From Erythrobacter sp. (GTDB lineage Bacteria; Pseudomonadota; Alphaproteobacteria; Sphingomonadales; Sphingomonadaceae): DNA of 53,144 nt. Shown one piece after another: positions 19,059 to 27,493 of this stretch. The position numbers and the translations under genes are program-made. The notes below the pieces were generated by a model, which was not told the DNA's origin, made no database searches, and saw only the letters and a list, made by a program, of their open reading frames with translations. How positions within the stretch are numbered: the stretch's first letter is position 1; each line of letters starts with the position of its first letter. The DNA lies in NCBI RefSeq assembly GCF_023653175.1, contig NZ_JAMNXL010000006.1:1-53144 (forward strand), written 5' to 3'.

Positions 19059-20240
19059 TCAGGCGGCCAACAGCCCCTCATAATGCGCCGCCAACGCGGC
19101 GGCATTCGCGTCCCAGCTGAAGCCCTCGGTCAGCGCCGCCACCGCCTGGCGTGGGGGCGGTTCGGCGAGGATCGCGTTGATCCCGGCCGCCACCGCATCC
19201 GGACCGCGCGCCACCAGCCGCCCGGCCACATCGCTCGCGATCAGCTCGCGCGCGCCGCCCACGTCGCAGGTGACCACCGGCGTCCCGCAGGCGAGCGCCT
19301 CGACCCAGGCATTGGCGAGGCCCTCGCTCGCGGTCGGCAGCACCATGACGTCGGCGGCCGACAGCAGCAGCGGCATCAGATCATGGTCGATCGAGCCTGC
19401 AAAGAACACGCGCTCGGCTACGCTTTCGCGCTGCGCCTGCGCGCGAAGAGCCGCCTCCGCCTCGCCCTTGCCGATCAGCACCAGCCGCGCCTCGGGAATG
19501 GCTTGCAGCGCCTTGATGGCAATGGCCTGACCCTTGCGCTCGATCAGCGCGCCGACACAGGCGAGCAGCGGCACCCCGGCCGGCATGGCAAAGCCCAGCT
19601 CCTCGGAAAGCTGGCGGCGCAGCTGCGGGTGATCGAAGGGCCGGAATCGGTCGCGGTCGAGCCCGGTGTAATGCACCGTGATCTTCTCGGCCGGCATCCC
19701 CATTGCCGCCATCTGGCGGGCCAGATCATGGCTCACCGCTAGGAGGCCCTTGGCTTGCTGTGCGGCCTCCAGCATCTGGGCGCGGGCAAAGCCTTCCTTG
19801 CCCCACAAGGTGATGTCACTCCCGCGCGCCTTGATCGACAGCGGCAGATGCAGCGCGCGCGCGATGCTGGCGGCAGCGGGGCCATCGGGGAAGAAAAACT
19901 GCGCATCGACGAGGTCGAACGGCGCCTCGCCGTGGAGGCGCTGCGCCAGCGGCAGCACGGCCCGCGCGATGGCCGCGGCGTTGCGGCGCGAGCCGATGCG
20001 CGGGATCAGCGTGAAGCGCGGGCGGTGGACGGTGACGCCGCCTTCCTCGGCCACTTCGGGCAGGTCGGCGAGCGCGCGGTAGCGCCCCAGCACCAGTGGC
20101 GGCAGGCCGATGGGATTGACCACCGTAACCCGCCAGTCCCCGCGCTTGGCCAGCGCCTCGACCGAGCGCGCGACGAAGGTGCCGAACCGCGGACCCGCCG
20201 GGTTGGGATAGAGTGTCGAGAGGACGAGGACGTGCTTCAC
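19059..20240 (-). CDS. glycosyltransferase family 4 protein
   Basis: A 393-residue GT-B fold glycosyltransferase. The N-terminal acceptor domain begins HVLVLSTLYPNPAGPRFGTFV. The C-terminal nucleotide-sugar-binding domain has LLACVGALIERKGQAIAIKAL, RLVLIGKGEAEAALRAQA and the EX7E motif in ASEGLANAWVEALACGTPVV. The donor and acceptor are unknown; the family builds exopolysaccharides, lipopolysaccharide and glycolipids. It stands alone and converges on secF. Its start is the ATG at 20240. Confidence 0.92.
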   Translation of the reverse strand: MKHVLVLSTLYPNPAGPRFGTFVARSVEALAKRGDWRVTVVNPIGLPPLVLGRYRALADLPEVAEEGGVTVHRPRFTLIPRIGSRRNAAAIARAVLPLAQRLHGEAPFDLVDAQFFFPDGPAAASIARALHLPLSIKARGSDITLWGKEGFARAQMLEAAQQAKGLLAVSHDLARQMAAMGMPAEKITVHYTGLDRDRFRPFDHPQLRRQLSEELGFAMPAGVPLLACVGALIERKGQAIAIKALQAIPEARLVLIGKGEAEAALRAQAQRESVAERVFFAGSIDHDLMPLLLSAADVMVLPTASEGLANAWVEALACGTPVVTCDVGGARELIASDVAGRLVARGPDAVAAGINAILAEPPPRQAVAALTEGFSWDANAAALAAHYEGLLAA

Positions 20241-20264
20241 GCCGCCTGCCTATCGCCCCCCACG

Positions 20265-20843
20265 TTAAAGCGCTCTAACCAGCATGAAGGCAACCGCGAC
20301 CCATGGCGGGTTGTCGACCACCACCTGTTTCTGGCCCGCGCCGGGCGGCAGCAGGCCGACGAGACTGCCGCGCCGGTCAATCAGCCGTCCGAAGGCGAAG
20401 CGCCCGCCGGGCTTGGGGACGAGGCAGTCGCGGTTGATCGCCGATTGCACCGCTTGCGGATCGAGCGGGCGCATCCACACCAGATCGCCCGGGCGATATT
20501 CTCCGACGCTCTCGGTCACCGCGACCACCATCGCCGGCGACCCATCGCTCTGCGTCAGCGCATCCGGCGCAAGCGCTTCGCGCGGGGCGGTGAGGGCCTG
20601 CGGGCCGGCGGCGGTGAGGTCGGCGACGATCTGCGCCGGGGCCGCCGCCTCGTCACGCATCAGGCTGGCGGGTTCGACGCCCATTGCCGCGGCGATCTTG
20701 TTCATCCAGCCGAGCGACAGGCGGCGCATCCCGGTTTCGAGCCTGCCGATGGTCTGCGCGGTGGTCGGCGGATCACAGGCGGCGGCAAGATCGGCGAGGG
20801 TCAGCCCCTTGGCCTTGCGGATGTCGCGGATGCGGTTGGTCAT
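20265..20843 (-). CDS. XRE-family (helix-turn-helix) transcriptional regulator
   Basis: A 192-residue protein. Residues 1-60 form a HTH_3-type DNA-binding domain (NRIRDIRKAKGLTLADLAAA, then TAQTIGRLETGMRRLSLGWMNKIAAAMGV). The C-terminal 80 residues (MVVAVTESVGEYRPGDLVWM, then DCLVPKPGGRFAFGRLIDRR) resemble the peptidase-S24/LexA-type fold of phage-like repressors, but no Ser-Lys dyad or Ala-Gly cleavage site could be assigned. The ATG at 20843 follows a GAGG. It is divergent from the DUF6456 gene, with inverted and direct repeats between them that may be its operators. Confidence 0.82.
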   Translation of the reverse strand: MTNRIRDIRKAKGLTLADLAAACDPPTTAQTIGRLETGMRRLSLGWMNKIAAAMGVEPASLMRDEAAAPAQIVADLTAAGPQALTAPREALAPDALTQSDGSPAMVVAVTESVGEYRPGDLVWMRPLDPQAVQSAINRDCLVPKPGGRFAFGRLIDRRGSLVGLLPPGAGQKQVVVDNPPWVAVAFMLVRAL

Positions 20844-20944
20844 GTCAGGCCTCAAGCAGCGAAGCGGTAGGGGAACAGAAACGCCTCAAGTAGCGGTTGC
20901 GAAGCACAGCCGAAGGCTGAACCGGTAGGCATCAAGAACCCTCG

Positions 20945-21014
20945 GGAAAGAAATAACCGGATTGGTGATTTTTCTTTCCTACAGATGCACCCTCTTGGCA
21001 AGCCTTCTTGGCAA
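20945..21014. promoter_or_regulatory. inverted and direct repeats in a divergent promoter region
   Basis: GGAAAGAAA (20945-20953) and TTTCTTTCC (20971-20979) form a perfect 9-bp inverted repeat around an AT-rich centre. TCTTGGCAA occurs twice, at 20993-21001 and 21006-21014, with a 13-bp period just before the ribosome-binding site of the DUF6456 gene. Both are plausible sites for the neighbouring XRE regulator. Confidence 0.45.
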
Positions 21015-21034
21015 CTCAAGCGGAGGATTCGCCC

Positions 21035-21517
21035 ATGAAGCGCCATCTCGTCGAACGCGAACTCACCTCGGAAGGCCCGCGGCAGCGTCCGGCAGGCCCC
21101 GGCGGCCTAGCGCGGTCACGCTCGGTGACGGTCAATCTCGCCGAGAGCCCGCTCGCCTGGCTGCATGCGCGCGGGCATCTGTCTGAGCGCCTGTTCGACG
21201 CGGGCGAGGCGCTGCGCGCGGATTACGAACGCGCCCAGCTGCCGGCGAGCATCACCATGCGCTGGGACCCGGTGCGATCGAAGTCGACCGCGCCGGGCGG
21301 CCTCGACCCTTCCGAGAAGCACATCGCCGCGCGGCGGCGTTTCGATGGGGCGATTTCTGCAGCGGGGCGCGGGCTGGAGGACATCCTGTGGCGCGTGGTC
21401 TGCGCGGGCGAGGCGCTTCCGCAAGCGGAAAAGCATCTCGGCTGGCCCTCGCGCAGCGGCAAGCTGGTGCTGCGGATCGCGCTCGAGCGGGTGGCGGATT
21501 ACTACCGGATCAGGTGA
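21035..21517 (+). CDS. DUF6456 domain-containing protein
   Basis: A 160-residue protein. The region PLAWLHARGHLSERLFDAGEALRADYERAQL, and the C-terminal helix-rich part (ILWRVVCAGEALPQAEKHLGW, LVLRIALERVADYY), match the alphaproteobacterial DUF6456 family; residues 128-150 look like a helix-turn-helix, so a DNA-binding role is possible. ATG 21035 is preferred because of a GGAGGA 8 nt upstream. The stop codon lies in a 14-bp tandem duplication shared with the end of the convergent gene. Confidence 0.8.
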   Translation: MKRHLVERELTSEGPRQRPAGPGGLARSRSVTVNLAESPLAWLHARGHLSERLFDAGEALRADYERAQLPASITMRWDPVRSKSTAPGGLDPSEKHIAARRRFDGAISAAGRGLEDILWRVVCAGEALPQAEKHLGWPSRSGKLVLRIALERVADYYRIR

Positions 21518-21533
21518 GGCGGATCAGGTGAGG
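21506..21533. repeat. 14-bp tandem duplication at convergent gene ends
   Basis: CGGATCAGGTGAGG occurs twice in direct succession (21506-21519 and 21520-21533). The first copy holds the stop of the DUF6456 gene and the second copy the stop of the minus-strand glycosylase gene. Confidence 0.9.
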
Positions 21534-22126
21534 CGGGCGGCAACCGCCGCGCGCAAGGGGGGCAGCACCTCGGCCTCGAACCACGGGTTCTTGGCCATCC
21601 ACAGGCGCGACCGCCAGGCGGGGTGGGGGAGCGCGACCCGATTGCCGAACTGTCCGAAGGCGCGCACGCGCTGGGTCATGGGCCAGCCCTTGGTCTCGGG
21701 CAGATAGCGGGCCTGCGCATGGGTGCCGACGAGCAGGGTTAGCCGGTCCTCAGGCAGGTGGCTGAGGACGGCGTCATGCCACTGCGGCGCACACTCGCGG
21801 CGCGGCGGGGCATCGCCGCCCGCCGCCTTGCCGGGGTAGCAGAAGCCCATCGGCATCTGCGCGAGCCTTGCCTCGTCGTAGAAGGTGGGCTTGTCGATCC
21901 CGAGCCAGCCGCGCAGCCGGTCGCCGCTGTCGTCGTCCCATGGCACGCCCGAGAGGTGCACCTTGGTGCCGGGTGCCTGGCCGATGATGAGGATGCGCGC
22001 GGTCGCCGAGAAGCGGGTGATCGGGCGCGGGCCCAAGGGCAGGTGCGCCGCGCACAGGGTGCAGGCGTTGATGGCGGCCTTGAGGTCGTCGATGCTGTCC
22101 TGTGCCCCCTCTGCGGGTGCGCTCAT
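21524..22126 (-). CDS. uracil-DNA glycosylase family protein
   Basis: A 200-residue protein of the UDG superfamily. Motif 1 is ILIIGQAPGTKVHLSGVPWDDDSGDRLRGWLG (about 45-76) and motif 2 is VALPHPAWRSRLWMAKNPWF near residue 170, with the HP pair typical of the active site. FCYPGK and the spaced Cys residues (C22, C25 and others) may bind a cluster or zinc, but the full family-4 set is not clear. Homologues of this short type are often annotated only as UDG-like, so uracil excision is not certain. The ATG overlaps the stop of the ABC-F gene (ATGA). Confidence 0.83.
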   Translation of the reverse strand: MSAPAEGAQDSIDDLKAAINACTLCAAHLPLGPRPITRFSATARILIIGQAPGTKVHLSGVPWDDDSGDRLRGWLGIDKPTFYDEARLAQMPMGFCYPGKAAGGDAPPRRECAPQWHDAVLSHLPEDRLTLLVGTHAQARYLPETKGWPMTQRVRAFGQFGNRVALPHPAWRSRLWMAKNPWFEAEVLPPLRAAVAARLT

Positions 22127-23958
22127 CCCTCGACCAGCTCGGCGAGGGTGAGCCAGCGCTCTTCGGCCGCGTCCTTCTCGGCCCGCGCATTGGCGATGCC
22201 TTGCGAGATGGCGGCGAAGCGGGCGGGGTCGGTGGTGTAGAGCGCGGGGTCCGAGAGCAGCGCCTCACCCTTGGCGATCGCGGCGTCGAGTTCGGCGATC
22301 CGGGCGGGCAGGATCTCGTAGTCGCGCTGGTCCTTGTAGGACAGTTTCGGCGCGGCGGCGGGCCGGGCGGTGGCGGCCGGTTGTTGAGCAGTCGTTGCAC
22401 GGTCGTGCGCAGGTGGTTGCGCGGTCTTGCCGGGCTTGTGCGCGGGCCGTCGCTTGGCTTCCCAGTCGGCGTAACCGCCTGCGACAATGTCCACCTTGCC
22501 CGACCCGTCGAGCCCCAAGGTGACGGTGACGGTGCGGTCGAGGAAGTCGCGATCGTGGCTGACGATCAGCACGGTGCCGTCGAAATCGGCGATGACTTCC
22601 TGAAGAAGATCAAGGGTTTCAAGATCGAGGTCGTTGGTCGGCTCGTCGAGCACCAGCAGGTTGGCGGTGCGCGCGAACTCGCGGGCGAGCAGGAGGCGCG
22701 AGCGCTCTCCGCCCGAGAGGATGCCGATCTTGGTGTCGACGAGGCCGGGATCGAACAGGAAGTCCTTGAGATAGGCCATGACATGCTTGCGCACCCCCCG
22801 AACGTCGATCCAGTCGCCGCCCTCGGCCAAGACCTGGCGGACCGTCGCGCCCGGTGCGAGGAGTGTCCTCTGCTGGTCGATCATCACCCCCGACAAGGTG
22901 CGCGCGTGGGTGACGGAACCGGTGTCGCTCTCGATCTCTTTGGTGAGCAATTTCAACAGCGTGGTCTTGCCTGCGCCGTTCGACCCGACGATTCCGATGC
23001 GGTCGCCGTTCTGGATGCGCAAGCTGAAGGGCTTGATGACCGCGCGCTCCCCGTAAGTCTTTGAAATATTTTCGGCGACGATCACCGACTTCGACTTGAA
23101 GTCATCGTCGCTCGCCAGTTTCAGCTTGGCAGTGCCCGCGCCCGAGATCATCGCCGCCCTGACGGCGCGCATCTGGTGAAGCTTCTCGAGCCGCCCCTGG
23201 TTGCGCTTGCGCCTTGCGGTCACCCCGCGCTCGAGCCAGTGCGCCTCGATTTTCAGTTTCGCATCAAGGCGATCCGCGTTGCGTGCCTCCTCGGCGTAGA
23301 CGGTCTCCTCCCACGCCTCGTAGCCGCCGAAGCCGACCTCCTTGCGCCGCATCGTCCCGCGGTCGAGCCACAGGGTCGCGCGAGTCAGGCGGGTGAGGAA
23401 GGTGCGGTCGTGGCTGATGGTGATGAAGGCACCGCGGTAGCGCGAGAGCCAGTCCTCGAGCCACTCGATGGCGGCAAGATCGAGGTGGTTGGTCGGCTCG
23501 TCGAGGAGGAGCAGGTCGGGGTCCTGCGCCAGCGCGCGGGCGATCGCGGCGCGGCGCTTCTCGCCGCCGCTGGCGGTGGCGGCCGGGCGGCTCATGTCGA
23601 TGCCGAGCTGGCCGGCGATGGCCTCGACCTCGTGTCGCTCAGGCGGATCCTCGCCGCCGATGGCAAAGTCCATCAACGTCGCATGTGGTGCAAAGTCGGG
23701 GTCCTGCTCGAGCGACACGATGCGCGTGCCCGGCTTGACGCGGCGCTGGCCCCTGTCGGGCTCGAGCCGCCCTGTGACGAGGCGCAGAAGCGTGGTCTTG
23801 CCCGCGCCATTGCGCCCGATCAGCGCCAGCCGGTCACCGGGCAGCACATGCAGGTCGATCGGCGCCGCGCCGCTGGTCGGGGTCGGCCCGCCGAACAGCC
23901 AGCGGCCGCCCTGCTGCAAGGCCACGCCTTCGAGCGAGAAGATGGGAGGCTGTGCCAT
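22123..23958 (-). CDS. ABC-F family ATPase (Uup-like)
   Basis: A 611-residue soluble protein with two ABC domains: Walker A GRNGAGKTTLLRLV near residue 50 and GSNGAGKTTLLKLL near residue 335, with signature motifs ASGGEKRRAAIA and LSGGERSRLLLA and Walker B LLLDEPTNHLDL and LVLDEPTNDLDL. The inter-domain linker (about 235-290) is basic and helical, and a C-terminal coiled-coil (about 535-611) resembles Uup, which binds DNA/ribosomes. ABC-F proteins act on ribosomes rather than in transport. ATG 23958 (MAQPPIFSLEG) was chosen. It is translationally coupled to the following UDG-like gene. Confidence 0.93.
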   Translation of the reverse strand: MAQPPIFSLEGVALQQGGRWLFGGPTPTSGAAPIDLHVLPGDRLALIGRNGAGKTTLLRLVTGRLEPDRGQRRVKPGTRIVSLEQDPDFAPHATLMDFAIGGEDPPERHEVEAIAGQLGIDMSRPAATASGGEKRRAAIARALAQDPDLLLLDEPTNHLDLAAIEWLEDWLSRYRGAFITISHDRTFLTRLTRATLWLDRGTMRRKEVGFGGYEAWEETVYAEEARNADRLDAKLKIEAHWLERGVTARRKRNQGRLEKLHQMRAVRAAMISGAGTAKLKLASDDDFKSKSVIVAENISKTYGERAVIKPFSLRIQNGDRIGIVGSNGAGKTTLLKLLTKEIESDTGSVTHARTLSGVMIDQQRTLLAPGATVRQVLAEGGDWIDVRGVRKHVMAYLKDFLFDPGLVDTKIGILSGGERSRLLLAREFARTANLLVLDEPTNDLDLETLDLLQEVIADFDGTVLIVSHDRDFLDRTVTVTLGLDGSGKVDIVAGGYADWEAKRRPAHKPGKTAQPPAHDRATTAQQPAATARPAAAPKLSYKDQRDYEILPARIAELDAAIAKGEALLSDPALYTTDPARFAAISQGIANARAEKDAAEERWLTLAELVEG

Positions 23959-24072
23959 GGTGCGCCGCACCTAGGGACTGCGCGGCCAAGCGGCAAGCCT
24001 GCGTATCCCGCGTGGTTCAGTCTCGCGAAAGGCGAGGCGTTCCAAAGGCGCGGCTAATCGGAGGAATTGCAT

Positions 24073-24804
24073 ATGTTGAAGCCTGCCACCCTGTTCGCTG
24101 CCGCCTCGGCGCTGATGCTGCCCGCTGCCGCTTTCGCCGCGCCGCAGGTCAATCTTGCGCCCACGGGGCCGGTGGTCGAACTCAGCATCTACGAGAGCAT
24201 CGATGCCTCGCCCGATCAGGTCACGATCGGCGCGGGCGTCACCACCACCGCGCCCTCGGCCAGCGAGGCGATGCGCCAGAACGCGGCCGAGATGACCAAG
24301 GTGATCGCCCGCATCAAGGCGCTCGGGATCGCCGAGAAGGACATCCAGACCGCTGGCATCGCGCTCGGCCCGCAATATGACTATCAGGACAGCGGGCCGG
24401 TCTTCCGCGGCTATCAGGCCAGCAACCGGGTGAGCGTCATCCTGCGCAAGATCGACGATACCGGCCGCGTGCTCGATGCGCTGGTCGAAGCGGGCGCGAC
24501 CGACATCGGCGGACCGAGTTTCACCATCGCCGACGACACCGCCATCAAGGAGCAGGCCCGCAAGGCCGCCGTCGCGCGCGGCGCGGCGCAGGCGCGGGCC
24601 TATGCGGCGATGCTCGGCTATGCGGACATCCGGGTGCTTGCCGTTGCGGAGAGCATCGAGGGCAGCGTGCCGCTCTACGCGGCCGCCAAGACGGTGGCAC
24701 TCGAGGCGACCTCCACCCCGATCCAGCCCGGTCGGGTCTCGACCGGGGTCAACGTGACGATCACCTACGAATTGGTCGGCAAATCCGCCGCCGGAACCGG
24801 TTAA
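24073..24804 (+). CDS. SIMPL domain-containing (DUF541) secreted protein
   Basis: A 243-residue protein with a Sec signal peptide (about 1-22, ATLFAAASALMLPAAAFA, cleavage near AFA-AP). The SIMPL/DUF541 fold is seen in VELSIYESIDASPDQVTIGAGV, ASEAMRQNAAEMTKVIARIKALGI, DIQTAGIALGPQYDY, YQASNRVSV and the C-terminal VSTGVNVTITYEL. Proteins of this family are periplasmic or envelope-associated, and some protect against oxidative stress. GGAGGA at 24060-24065 sets the ATG at 24073. Confidence 0.92.
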   Translation: MLKPATLFAAASALMLPAAAFAAPQVNLAPTGPVVELSIYESIDASPDQVTIGAGVTTTAPSASEAMRQNAAEMTKVIARIKALGIAEKDIQTAGIALGPQYDYQDSGPVFRGYQASNRVSVILRKIDDTGRVLDALVEAGATDIGGPSFTIADDTAIKEQARKAAVARGAAQARAYAAMLGYADIRVLAVAESIEGSVPLYAAAKTVALEATSTPIQPGRVSTGVNVTITYELVGKSAAGTG

Positions 24805-24851
24805 GCCATTCACGGCTTGTTCAATGGACATCTGCTAGGCACAATCCTGTC

Positions 24852-25163
24852 ATGAACCTTCGCTCCGCCATCCTCCTTGCCTCGCTTGCCGCCGCCACGC
24901 TGGCGGGTGCGCCCGCGTCTGCGGAGCCGGACAAGCTGCGCGGCGAGCAGGGCGAGGCGCGGCGCGAGGCGCAGGCAGGCAACATCATGCGTTCCGGCGA
25001 GATCGAGGCGAAGATCCTGCCCCAGATGCGCGATGCCGAATATCTCGGCTTTGCCTACGATTCGACCGCGCGCGCCTATCGCCTCAAGTTCATCAAGGAT
25101 GGCCGCGTCACCTATGTCGATGTCGACGCCCGCACCGGGCGCATCATCGGCCGTTCGCGCTGA
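24852..25163 (+). CDS. secreted PepSY-like protein
   Basis: A 103-residue exported protein: signal peptide at 1-24 (AILLASLAAATLAGAPASA) and a PepSY-type domain afterwards (AKILPQMRDAEYLGFAYDST, then YRLKFIKDGRVTYVDVDARTGRIIGRSR). Small PepSY proteins commonly lie beside a response regulator and kinase, where they are thought to modulate the sensor in the periplasm. The following two-component genes, 120 bp downstream, fit this pattern. Confidence 0.87.
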   Translation: MNLRSAILLASLAAATLAGAPASAEPDKLRGEQGEARREAQAGNIMRSGEIEAKILPQMRDAEYLGFAYDSTARAYRLKFIKDGRVTYVDVDARTGRIIGRSR

Positions 25164-25283
25164 CGGCGGGCTGATGGGCACTGAGCGGGGGAAAGCGGCC
25201 CGAAGGGCGCAAGCGCCTTGCTTGACGCCTGCGGCCCAAAAGCGCACGAACCCAGCGGACATCAATCAGGAAACCGGGGACCC

Positions 25284-25961
25284 ATGCGCATTCTGATCGT
25301 CGAAGACGAACCGACCCTTGGCGCACAGTTGAAGGCGACGCTGGAGGGGCAGGGCTATGCCGTAGACCTCTCGGTCGATGGCGAGGACGGGCACTTCATG
25401 GGCTCGACCGAGGATTACGATGCGGTGGTGCTTGACCTTGGCCTGCCCGAGATCGACGGGCTGACCGTGCTCGGCATGTGGCGGCGCGAGGGCCGGGCCT
25501 TCCCGGTGCTGGTGCTGACCGCGCGCGATTCATGGAGCGACAAGGTCGCAGGCCTCGATGCGGGCGCCGACGATTACCTCGCCAAGCCGTTCCAGACCGA
25601 GGAACTGATCGCCCGCCTGCGCGCGCTGATCCGCCGCGCGAGCGGCAATACTTCCTCTGAACTCACCGCCGGTGACGTGCGGCTCGATACCCGCTCGGGC
25701 CGGGTGACGCTCGCAGGCGAGCCGGTCAAGCTGACCGCGCAGGAATACAAGCTGCTGAGCTACCTCATGCACCACAAGGGCAAGGTGGTGAGCCGCACCG
25801 AACTGATCGAACACATCTACGATCAGGACTTCGACCGGGATTCGAACACCATCGAAGTCTTCGTCACCCGCATCCGCAAGAAGCTCGGCGCAGACGTGAT
25901 AACCACCATCCGTGGCCTCGGTTACAGCCTCGACGACCCCGCCGACCAGCCGCGCGCCTGA
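25284..25961 (+). CDS. OmpR/PhoB-family response regulator
   Basis: A 225-residue two-component regulator. The receiver domain has the acidic pair E7/D8, phospho-acceptor D51 (VVLDLGLPEIDG), T79 and K101 (YLAKPF). The C-terminal winged helix (about 128-218) has LTAQEYKLLSYLMHHKGKVVSRTEL and VFVTRIRKKLGADVITTIRGLGY. The ATG at 25284 fits the family N-terminus MRILIVEDEP. The next gene, its likely kinase, begins inside its 3' end. The organisation PepSY-regulator-kinase suggests a PhoPQ- or QseBC-like envelope response. Confidence 0.96.
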   Translation: MRILIVEDEPTLGAQLKATLEGQGYAVDLSVDGEDGHFMGSTEDYDAVVLDLGLPEIDGLTVLGMWRREGRAFPVLVLTARDSWSDKVAGLDAGADDYLAKPFQTEELIARLRALIRRASGNTSSELTAGDVRLDTRSGRVTLAGEPVKLTAQEYKLLSYLMHHKGKVVSRTELIEHIYDQDFDRDSNTIEVFVTRIRKKLGADVITTIRGLGYSLDDPADQPRA

Positions 25962-27417
25962 GGCGCCGGCCGGCGGCGGCGATGCCTCCGTGACCTTGCC
26001 TGCGGGCGGGGCGAAGGACGTGCACGAGGCCGCCCCGGCACCCGCCGTTTCCAAGCCGCGCGCCAGCCTCGCCCGGCGCATGGGGCTGATCGCGGCGGGG
26101 TGGATCTTCGTGCTCCTGCTGGGCGGCGGCCTCGCGCTCGAACGCACCCTGACCTCGCAGGTCGAGGCCAATTTCGACGAACAGCTCGATTACCAGCTCA
26201 CCGCGATGATCGCCTCGGCCGAGATCGATGCCAGCGGGGAGGTGTGGTTCTACCGCACGCTGGGCGACCAGCGCTTCCTCGAGCCCGGCAGCGGGCTCTA
26301 TTGGCAGATCTCGGGCGGCAATTTCGAACCCTGGCCCTCGCGCAGCCTGTGGGACCGGACGCTGAAGCTCCACGGGGCCGAGGGGAAGGGCGCGCACTTC
26401 GACAGCGAGGTGCACATATACAATTCCGACCAGTTCGCCGGCGAGCCGCTGCGGATTGCCGAGCGCACTGTGATCCTCCCCGGAAGCGAGACGCGCTGGA
26501 CCTTCGCGGTTGCCAGCGCCACCGAGCAGATGGACACGCAGATCGGGCGCGTGCGGCTGATCCTGATCTGGAGCTTTGCGGTGCTCGGCCTCGGCCTGCT
26601 TGTCATGGCGCTGCTCCAGATCCGCTACGGCCTCTCGCCCTTGCGACGCGTGCGCGCGGCGATTCAGAACCTGCGCACCACCGGCGCGAACCGCATCACC
26701 GATCCCCTCCCACTGGAAGTGCAGCCGCTGGTCGAGGAGCTGAACGCGCTGCTCGAACATTCCGAGCGGCAGGCCGAGGAAGCGCGGCGGCACGCGGGCA
26801 ATCTGGCACATGCATTGAAGACCCCGCTCACCGTGCTCACCAATGCTGCGACCGCGCGCGCGCCCGACCTCGGCGATGCGGTGATGCGCGAGACCCGGAC
26901 GATGCAGCGCCATGTCGACCACCACCTCGCCCGCGCCCGCGCCGTCGGCCGCCGCGCGGTTGGGCATGCGCGCACCAATGTGATGGCGAGCGCCGAGGCC
27001 GTGCGCCGCGCGGTCGAAAGGCTCTATCCCGAGGGGCGGCTGGACATTGCGGGCGACCGGGAGGCGCTGGTCTCGCTCGAACGGCAGGACCTCGACGAAC
27101 TGCTCGGCAACCTGATCGAGAACGCGGCGAAGTATGGCGGCGGCTCCGTGTTCGTCACCATCGACCCCGACGAGGCCGAGCGCGACCCGAAGATGTGCCT
27201 CATCTGGGTCGAGGATGACGGCACGGGCATTCCCGAGGCCGAGCGCATCCGCATCTTCGATCGCGGCGTCCGGCTCGACACCGGCAAGCCCGGCACCGGC
27301 CTCGGCCTTGCGATCGTGCGCGATGTGGCGGAGATCTACGGCGGCAGCGTTATGCTCGGGGAGAGCGAAGATCTCGGCGGGCTGCTGGTCGAACTGCGTC
27401 TGCCGCGCGCCGATTGA
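25912..27417 (+). CDS. PhoQ-like membrane sensor histidine kinase
   Basis: A 501-residue kinase if translation starts at GTG 25912. It has a first membrane helix at about 58-77 (LIAAGWIFVLLLGGGLAL), a periplasmic sensor domain (80-212), a second helix at 215-236, a HAMP-like linker, HisKA with phospho-accepting His at about 300 (GNLAHALKTPLTVL), and a HATPase with N-box DELLGNLIENAAKYGG, G1 VEDDGTGIPE and G2 GTGLGLAIVRDVAEIYGG. LAHALKTPL is typical of PhoQ-type kinases. The chosen start overlaps the regulator by 50 nt and lacks a good ribosome-binding site; GTG 25990 or ATG 26080 are alternatives. Confidence 0.9.
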   Translation: MASVTASTTPPTSRAPEAPAGGGDASVTLPAGGAKDVHEAAPAPAVSKPRASLARRMGLIAAGWIFVLLLGGGLALERTLTSQVEANFDEQLDYQLTAMIASAEIDASGEVWFYRTLGDQRFLEPGSGLYWQISGGNFEPWPSRSLWDRTLKLHGAEGKGAHFDSEVHIYNSDQFAGEPLRIAERTVILPGSETRWTFAVASATEQMDTQIGRVRLILIWSFAVLGLGLLVMALLQIRYGLSPLRRVRAAIQNLRTTGANRITDPLPLEVQPLVEELNALLEHSERQAEEARRHAGNLAHALKTPLTVLTNAATARAPDLGDAVMRETRTMQRHVDHHLARARAVGRRAVGHARTNVMASAEAVRRAVERLYPEGRLDIAGDREALVSLERQDLDELLGNLIENAAKYGGGSVFVTIDPDEAERDPKMCLIWVEDDGTGIPEAERIRIFDRGVRLDTGKPGTGLGLAIVRDVAEIYGGSVMLGESEDLGGLLVELRLPRAD

Positions 27418-27446
27418 GCCTGCGCGAAGGGTTTTTTCAGCGCCAG

Positions 27447-27493
27447 CGTTATAGGGGCGAAGACACCGCCGCAAACAGGCCATTTGCGAACCT
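27447..27493 (+). promoter_or_regulatory. candidate promoter and leader of the ECF sigma gene
   Basis: CGTTATAGG at 27447-27455 precedes the sigma gene by about 40 bp. CGTT is a usual -10 core for ECF sigma factors, and a GAAGG lies 17 bp upstream; alternatively TTATAG is a housekeeping -10 box. Autoregulation is common for such genes but is not demonstrated here. Confidence 0.3.

Noticed and set aside
24829-24851. Possible terminator between the SIMPL and PepSY genes.
   Set aside because: The stretch is too short and has no stable stem with a T-run.
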